This document shows positions 59,434 to 64,000 of a stretch of DNA of 64,000 bases, in pieces. The notes under the pieces are model-generated. The model saw only the letters and a program-made list of their open reading frames with translations, was not told where the DNA came from and ran no database searches. Every line of letters starts with the position of its first letter. Position 1 is the stretch's first letter. Source of the stretch: Acuticoccus kalidii (GTDB taxonomy: Bacteria; Pseudomonadota; Alphaproteobacteria; Rhizobiales; Amorphaceae). The position numbers were made by a program, and so were the translations under genes. Location: contig NZ_JAKGCS010000025.1 of the NCBI RefSeq assembly GCF_021556395.1, positions 124,001 to 188,000 on the forward strand, given 5' to 3'.

Positions 59434-60492
59434 TTACCGCTCCACCTCACGCGCCCAGCGCTGGGTCCACTCTTCGCGCTTGGGGTTGATCACGTCCCAA
59501 TCGACGGAGACCAGCGCGGCGACCTCGTCCGGGCCATAGGGAACGATCGCGGCGAGATCCTCGGAGATCTCGGCCTTCGCGTTCACCGGACCGACGCCCA
59601 TCGCGTCGGCGATGCGCTCCTGGATCTCGGGGGTGAGCATATAGGACACGAACGCCTGCGCCTCGTCCGGCGCGTTGCTCTCGACGACCGGACAGGCGGC
59701 GAGCATCAGCGCGACGGCGCCTTCCTTCGGATAGGCGAAGGCGGCGGGGAAGCCGGTATCGGCGAGGCTCTTGGTGCGGCCCGAGCCCCAGATCGACAGG
59801 GCGATCTCCTGGGATTGGAAGAGCTCGGACATCCGGCCTGAGGAGGGCTCGAACACGAGGACGTTCGGGGCGACCTTGTCGGCCATGACCTCGAAGCCCG
59901 GATCGATATCCTCTTCGCTGCCGCCGTTGAGACGGGCCATCATGACGAGCGTGTGAAGGCCGTAGGTGTTCGAGATCGGGGGCACCACGAGAAGGCCCTC
60001 GAACTTCGGATCCGCAAGGTCCATCCACGAGGAGGGCGGCTCCCAACCCTCGCGCTCGAACCACTCGGTGTTGTAGGTGAAGCCCGTCGCGACATAGCCG
60101 AGGCCGACCGCGTTGTCGGAGAATTTGGCGTTGTCGTAGATGTCTGCGTTGATCACGTCGTCGGCGATCGGGGCGCAGAAGCCGAGCGCGTCGGCCTGAT
60201 ACATCGGCCCATCGTCGAGGATGACGACGTCGAGCTCCTGATTGCCGCGCTGGGCGACGAGACGGGCGAGGTTCTCGGTGGAGTTGCCGGGCACGAATTC
60301 GATCGTCACGTTGTGCGACTTCTCGAATTCGGGAATGACGAGCTCCTTCATCAGGGTCTCGAACGAGCCACCATAACTGCCGACGGTCAAGGTTTCCTGA
60401 GCTTGGGCGGCGACGGACAATCCGGCCGCGGGGATGCCGACGAGGACGCCGGCTGCAACGGTCGTGAGAAGTTTGTTCAAGAGCCCCTCCAT
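59434..60492 (-). CDS. ABC transporter substrate-binding protein (PotD/spermidine-putrescine-like)
   Basis: A 352-residue periplasmic protein with a Sec signal ending AAQAQ near residue 31. ETLTVGSYGGSFETLMKE, LDVVILDDGPMYQADALGFC and SELFQSQEIALSIWGSG are typical of the polyamine/iron-type SBP group. ATG 60492 has no good ribosome site, whereas GGAGG inside its first codons is 5 bases before an in-frame TTG at 60480, so translation may really begin there. First gene of the operon that encodes the HcnABC-like oxidase, so the ligand is probably an amine or imino acid. Confidence 0.88.
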   Translation of the reverse strand: MEGLLNKLLTTVAAGVLVGIPAAGLSVAAQAQETLTVGSYGGSFETLMKELVIPEFEKSHNVTIEFVPGNSTENLARLVAQRGNQELDVVILDDGPMYQADALGFCAPIADDVINADIYDNAKFSDNAVGLGYVATGFTYNTEWFEREGWEPPSSWMDLADPKFEGLLVVPPISNTYGLHTLVMMARLNGGSEEDIDPGFEVMADKVAPNVLVFEPSSGRMSELFQSQEIALSIWGSGRTKSLADTGFPAAFAYPKEGAVALMLAACPVVESNAPDEAQAFVSYMLTPEIQERIADAMGVGPVNAKAEISEDLAAIVPYGPDEVAALVSVDWDVINPKREEWTQRWAREVER

Positions 60493-60571
60493 CTCATTTT
60501 GTCTTCAAAATGGGCAGGCGAATGAAATGAGCATCGGCCATAGCTTTCAAATCAGAAGTTGTGGCATTGGC

Positions 60572-60586
60572 ATAACATTGAGTTAT
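60572..60586. promoter_or_regulatory. LysR box candidate (T-N11-A, ATAAC-N5-GTTAT)
   Basis: ATAAC (60572-60576) and GTTAT (60582-60586) form a 15-base interrupted palindrome with T73/A85 in T-N11-A register. It lies 35 bases before the lysR ATG and 80 bases before the divergent PotD-like start, a classical position for divergent LysR control. A second repeat, CATTTTG/CAAAATG, occupies 60495-60512. Confidence 0.55.
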
Positions 60587-60620
60587 AGGCTGGAGCGACT
60601 CTAATCGGGTTGGTGCGGTC

Positions 60621-61529
60621 ATGGCGCGGGCGAACATTCGGCAGATCGAAGCCTTCAACGCGGTGATGAAGGTCGGCTCGGTGACGGGCGCCGCCGCGAC
60701 GCTCTATGTCAGTCAGCCCGCGGTGACGCGGCTGTTGAAGGCGTTCGAGGAATCGTGCGGCTTTCCCCTGTTCGAGCGGCGGCCTGGCCGGCTGACGCCG
60801 ACGCGGGAGGCGCGCCAGCTCTTCACCGAGACGGCGACGCTCGAGACCGGGCTCGTTCGGGTCCAACGGGCCGCCCGCGCCATTCGCGACCGCGAGCGGG
60901 GGGAGATTTCCGTCGTCGCGTTTCCCGCGATCGCGATGCAGCTCGTGCCGCGCGTCCTCGCGAGGCTCTTTGCGGACCGCCACGATGTCCGCATCACGCT
61001 CCTGACGCGGACGTCGGTTTCGGTGGAGGACGTGATCTTGTCGCGTATGGCCGATTTCGGCCTGTCGCTTCTGCCGGCGCCGAGCGCGGCGCTCAACTCC
61101 GTGGCGGTGCGGGAGATCTCGTTCATCTGCGCGCTGCCGAGTGATCATCGTCTCGCGGGCGAGAAGTCGATCGCGCTCGCCGACCTGCGCAACGAGCGCA
61201 TCATTTCGCTCGGGCGGGATGACCTGTCTTATGGGGCGACCGCCGCCGCCTTCGAGCGGGACGGGGTGCCGCTACGACCCGTTGCGGAGGTGCAGATGGC
61301 CGAGGCGGCGAATGCCCTCGTCGCCGAGGGCTATGGCGTCGCGTTGCTGCCGAGCCTGATGCAGGCCGGCCCCTACGATCCCGACGTCGTCCACCGCCCG
61401 CTCGCGGATCCCATCCGCATGAAGGTCTGGCTGATCAGCCGGTCCGATGTGCGCCTGCCGCGGGTCGGCGAGGAAGCGCTCGAAAAGATCCTCGAAGCGC
61501 TCGATGCGTTGGATGCCGTGACGGTTTGA
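60621..61529 (+). CDS. LysR-family transcriptional regulator
   Basis: A 302-residue regulator. HTH at about 5-65 (IRQIEAFNAVMKVGSVTGAAATLYVSQPAVTRLL pattern), effector-binding domain about 95-300. It is divergent from the PotD-like oxidase operon with a LysR box between them, so it most likely regulates that operon; the CoA-transferase genes downstream have their own upstream region. Confidence 0.92.
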   Translation: MARANIRQIEAFNAVMKVGSVTGAAATLYVSQPAVTRLLKAFEESCGFPLFERRPGRLTPTREARQLFTETATLETGLVRVQRAARAIRDRERGEISVVAFPAIAMQLVPRVLARLFADRHDVRITLLTRTSVSVEDVILSRMADFGLSLLPAPSAALNSVAVREISFICALPSDHRLAGEKSIALADLRNERIISLGRDDLSYGATAAAFERDGVPLRPVAEVQMAEAANALVAEGYGVALLPSLMQAGPYDPDVVHRPLADPIRMKVWLISRSDVRLPRVGEEALEKILEALDALDAVTV

Positions 61530-61641
61530 AGCGGCACGGCCGCGGCGCCCTGGGGCGGCTCGATCTCGGCGCATGCGCGGGGGCGTTCCCACCGGCACCA
61601 TCTCGTCTGAACGCACGCCTCGATGCGCCCTCGCACGCCCA

Positions 61642-61671
61642 TTGACAATGGTTGGCGAACCACGCTTACTG
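61642..61671 (+). promoter_or_regulatory. Candidate sigma-70 promoter with overlapping inverted repeat
   Basis: A perfect TTGACA (61642-61647) and a weak -10 TTACTG (61666-61671) at an 18-base spacing. The -10 overlaps CTTAC-N6-GTAAG (61665-61680), which could be a repressor site. The start of transcription would be about 175 bases upstream of the CoA-transferase start. Confidence 0.4.
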
Positions 61672-61837
61672 ATATGTAAGTAGGGGCAAGACTCCGAACG
61701 CCCATGAGCCGATCTTTTTCGATCTGACATGGACGCGGCGACACGCATAATGCACGTGTAAGACGAGCTGGTGATCGGAGCCGAGAGACGCTCCGACGCT
61801 GAAGATGGGACGAAACGCCGGCCACGCCCGGTCGACG

Positions 61838-61845
61838 AAAGGGGA
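61838..61845 (+). promoter_or_regulatory. Ribosome-binding site for a TTG start
   Basis: AAAGGGGA, 7 bases before TTG 61853. No comparable purine tract precedes the in-frame ATG at 61805. Confidence 0.55.
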
Positions 61846-61852
61846 CGGATCC

Positions 61853-63064
61853 TTGCTTCTCCAAGGCATGAAGGTCGTGAGCTTTTGCCACTTTCTTCAG
61901 GGACCAGCCGCCATGCAGTATCTGGCGGACATGGGCGCTGAGATCATCAAGATTGAGCCGCCGCACGGGGCGTATGAACGCCATTGGGCGGGCGCCGATC
62001 GCGCCAAGGTCGCGGGCGTGTCGGCCTTTTATCTGTCCGCCAATCGCGGTGCGAAATCGATCGCGATCGACCTCAAGAAGCCCGAGGCGCGCGAGCTCGT
62101 CATGCGTCTTATCGAGCAGAGCCACGCGGTGACGGAGAATTTCCGGCCCGGCACGCTCGATCGGCTCGGCCTCGGCTACGACGCCGTGCGCGAGCGCAAA
62201 CCCGACATCATTTACGCCTCCGCCTCGGGGTTCGGCCGCACGGGGCCGCTCGTCAAGAAGCCCGGCCAGGATCTCGTCATCCAGGCGATGTCCGGCCTCA
62301 TCGCGGCCAATGGCGGCGGCGAATCGCCGGTCGCCGTCGGCTGCGCCGCTGCCGATCAGCACGGCGCGGCGCTGATGGCGCTCGGCGTCCTCGGCGCGTA
62401 CGTGAAATGGCTCACGACGGGTGAGGGCACGCGGGTCGAGTCGACGCTCCTCGGCGCGGGGATCGACCTTCAGATGGAATCCCTCGTCACCTATTATGCC
62501 TCGAAGCGTGGGCGCGACATTCTCAAGCGCGACCCGCACCTCGCCACCTGGTTCCACGAGGCGCCCTATGGTGTCTACAAGGCCGCGGACGGGTTCATCG
62601 CCGTGTCGCTCAATCCGCCCGAGAAGCTGTCGCGGGTCTTGGAAAGCGAGGCGATCGCCGCCTTCATCGGCAAGAGCGCCTACGACAATCGCGATGCCTA
62701 CGCGAAAACCCTCGCCGAGGAGCTGAAGCACCGCACGATCGCCGATCTGTCGGCCCGCTTCGATGCGGCGGATATGTGGTACGCGCGCGTCGACGATTTC
62801 GACGATCTCGTCGAGAACCCGCAGGTGCAGCACATGGAAGTGTTCCGCGAGGTGCCCGTCCACGACGACACGATTCGCCTCCTCAACCATCCCCTCCGCT
62901 ATGACGGCAAGGTCCCCGACCATCGCCCATTCGCGCTGGAGCAAGGGGCGAACACGCGCGAAATTCTTGAAAATTTTGGTTTCGGTTCGTCCGAGATCAA
63001 CTCGTTGTTCGACGCCGGTGTCATCCATGAGCCGGCCGTGAAGACAGAAATGGCTGGGGAGTAA
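61853..63064 (+). CDS. Class III CoA-transferase (CaiB/BaiF family)
   Basis: A 403-residue enzyme from TTG 61853. LLQGMKVVSFCHFLQGPAA is the usual N-terminus of the family, and D140 in PGQDLVIQAMSG is the catalytic Asp that carries the acyl-anhydride intermediate. The family moves CoA between carboxylic acids. ATG 61805 would add 16 non-conserved residues without a ribosome site. The gene stops 1 base before the MaoC gene start, so the two are coupled. With the MaoC hydratase and a second CoA-transferase it suggests activation and beta-oxidation-like breakdown of a short organic acid. Confidence 0.88.
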   Translation: MLLQGMKVVSFCHFLQGPAAMQYLADMGAEIIKIEPPHGAYERHWAGADRAKVAGVSAFYLSANRGAKSIAIDLKKPEARELVMRLIEQSHAVTENFRPGTLDRLGLGYDAVRERKPDIIYASASGFGRTGPLVKKPGQDLVIQAMSGLIAANGGGESPVAVGCAAADQHGAALMALGVLGAYVKWLTTGEGTRVESTLLGAGIDLQMESLVTYYASKRGRDILKRDPHLATWFHEAPYGVYKAADGFIAVSLNPPEKLSRVLESEAIAAFIGKSAYDNRDAYAKTLAEELKHRTIADLSARFDAADMWYARVDDFDDLVENPQVQHMEVFREVPVHDDTIRLLNHPLRYDGKVPDHRPFALEQGANTREILENFGFGSSEINSLFDAGVIHEPAVKTEMAGE

Positions 63065-63065
63065 A

Positions 63066-63527
63066 ATGTCCAATTTCTACGTGAAGATCGGCGACACCGT
63101 CTCCGTGACGAAGACCGTCGGCGAGAGCGACGTGTACATGTATGCCGGCATCACCGGCGACCTGTCGTGGAACCACGTCAACGAACACTTCATGAAGAAG
63201 ACCGCCTATGGCGGCCGCATCGCGCACGGCGCGCTGATGGTCGGCTTCATGTCGACCGCGTCGACGCTGATGGTCGAGAAGTGCGGCGGCGGCGTTCCGG
63301 CCGACGAAACGCCGGTCTCGCTCGGCTATGACCGGGTCCGCTTCATCGGCCCCGTCTTCCTCGGCGACACGATCACCGTGACCTACACGATCATCGGAAT
63401 CGACGACGTGAAGCGTCGCTCGAACTCGGAGATCAAGATCACGAACCAGCGCGGCGAGACCGTCGCCGTCGCGAACCACATTCTGAAGTGGGTCCCGAAC
63501 AGCAGCGACCTGCGCGCTGCCGAGTAA
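63066..63527 (+). CDS. MaoC-family (R)-hydratase / dehydratase
   Basis: A 153-residue hot-dog-fold protein. The hydratase motif is present as TGDLSWNHVNEHF with catalytic Asp32 and His37, and GGRIAHGALMVGFMS follows. The usual N-P after the Asp is replaced by S-W-N. It should hydrate an enoyl-CoA or dehydrate a hydroxyacyl-CoA (mesaconyl/crotonyl-type substrates are possible). It sits between two CoA-transferase genes. Confidence 0.88.
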   Translation: MSNFYVKIGDTVSVTKTVGESDVYMYAGITGDLSWNHVNEHFMKKTAYGGRIAHGALMVGFMSTASTLMVEKCGGGVPADETPVSLGYDRVRFIGPVFLGDTITVTYTIIGIDDVKRRSNSEIKITNQRGETVAVANHILKWVPNSSDLRAAE

Positions 63528-63539
63528 CGGAATTCCATC

Positions 63540-64000
63540 ATGGTCAAGTTTATCGACGCTGCGGAGGCCGCAAACCTCGTGGCGACGGGCGACACTGTGC
63601 TTTTTGGTGGCTCCGGCGGCGGTCACGCCGTGCCGGAAGCCATCATCGAAGCACTCGCGGCGCGGTATAAGTCGACCGGGGATCCGAAGGGGCTGACGCT
63701 CGTCAGCGTCGTCTCGCTCGGCGACTGGCAGGAGACCGGGTTCAACATCCTCGCCGAGCCGGGGCTCGCGAAGCGTGTGATTTCCGGCGGCTTCAACAAC
63801 TGCCCGCGCTTCGCCGCGCTCGCCTTCGCCGACGAGATCGAGGCCTACACGCTGCCCCAGGGTGTCCTCTCGATGCTCTGCCGCGACATGGCGGCCGGCC
63901 GTCCCGGCCTTCTGACGCGCACCGGCCTCCACACCTTCATGGATCCGCGCCAGTCCGGCGGGCGGCAATCGCCCTCGGCCAAGGAGGATCTGATCGATCT
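63540..64000 (+). CDS. Class I CoA-transferase, N-terminal part (runs off the window)
   Basis: The first 153 residues of an acetate/propionate-type CoA-transferase: residues 20-30 read LFGGSGGGHAV, and an SGGFNNCPRF segment near 81 and the RTGLHTFMDPRQSGG near 130 match the alpha half of single-chain YdiF-like enzymes. Start ATG 63540, 12 bases after the MaoC stop. The C-terminal half, with the catalytic Glu, is outside the window, so a two-subunit enzyme remains possible. Confidence 0.8.
   Translation, partial: MVKFIDAAEAANLVATGDTVLFGGSGGGHAVPEAIIEALAARYKSTGDPKGLTLVSVVSLGDWQETGFNILAEPGLAKRVISGGFNNCPRFAALAFADEIEAYTLPQGVLSMLCRDMAAGRPGLLTRTGLHTFMDPRQSGGRQSPSAKEDLID

Larger units (their letters stand above)
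61530..61852. other. Intergenic region upstream of the CoA-transferase operon
   Basis: About 320 bases without a supported gene. A promoter-like TTGACA at 61642 and an inverted repeat at 61665-61680 lie in its middle; the last 100 bases may be an untranslated leader. Confidence 0.45.

Noticed and set aside
1-64000. CRISPR arrays, tRNA or rRNA genes, insertion sequences, attachment sites
   Set aside because: No regularly spaced repeats, cloverleaf-like segments, transposase motifs or flanking direct repeats were noticed by reading; a dedicated search was not possible here.

Overview
The window is G+C-rich, dense DNA with strong third-position bias, which is why almost every real gene casts long false reading frames on other strands. 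Gene content points to a heterotrophic alphaproteobacterium, probably of Hyphomicrobiales/Rhizobiales type: an ExoP/ExoY-like exopolysaccharide locus, several ABC and TRAP uptake systems paired with GntR-FCD and LysR regulators, Hcn/Oox-type flavin amine oxidases and a BKACE gene. This placement is inferred from gene content, not from a marker gene. No tRNA, rRNA, CRISPR array, insertion sequence or phage gene was seen.

Region 1 (1-23379, almost all on the minus strand) is a surface-polysaccharide locus with a three-protein NRPS/PKS assembly line embedded in it. Reading along the minus strand: ExoY-like lipid-carrier sugar transferase; A-PCP loading protein; KS-AT-ACP-aminotransferase-C-A-PCP megasynthase; C-(adenylation remnant)-PCP-thioesterase protein; membrane-anchored alpha/beta hydrolase; Tat-exported beta-helix protein; GT2 and GT4 glycosyltransferases; then, after a small opposing membrane-protein gene, a Wzz/BY-kinase protein, a second GT4, a 2OG-Fe(II) oxygenase-like protein and the start of galE. 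Most junctions between 23379 and 5090 overlap or are only a few bases apart, which suggests one operon building a peptide-polyketide and a lipid-linked glycan together. The last module carries three catalytic oddities: a condensation motif with Gln for the catalytic His, an adenylation domain reduced to its C-terminal part, and a Cys-type thioesterase.

Region 2 (23380-29630): a 1.08-kb A+T-richer divergent intergenic region separates the operon from a 1226-residue CheR-PAS-histidine kinase-receiver-receiver-LuxR HTH fusion, followed by a membrane acyltransferase that may decorate the polysaccharide.

Region 3 (29835-37317): a DctPQM TRAP transporter, a medium-chain dehydrogenase, a DapA-family aldolase/dehydratase, an SDR and two GntR-FCD regulators, consistent with catabolism of a small organic acid whose identity is not clear.

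Region 4 (37332-44754, minus): BKACE, a 3-hydroxyacyl/carnitine-type dehydrogenase and a complete Liv-type ABC importer, ending in an extra ABC-like ATPase that lacks the signature motif.

Region 5 (45162-60492, mostly minus): a polar amino-acid ABC importer with a catabolic ArgH-superfamily lyase and a flavin amine oxidase, divergent from a LysR gene; then a PotABCD-like importer with an HcnABC-like multi-subunit oxidase, a second flavin oxidase and RidA.

Region 6 (60621-64000, plus): LysR, a class III CoA-transferase, a MaoC hydratase and the start of a class I CoA-transferase. Strong hairpins lie just after each of the three ABC binding-protein genes, and candidate LysR and GntR operators are visible in the divergent or leader regions.
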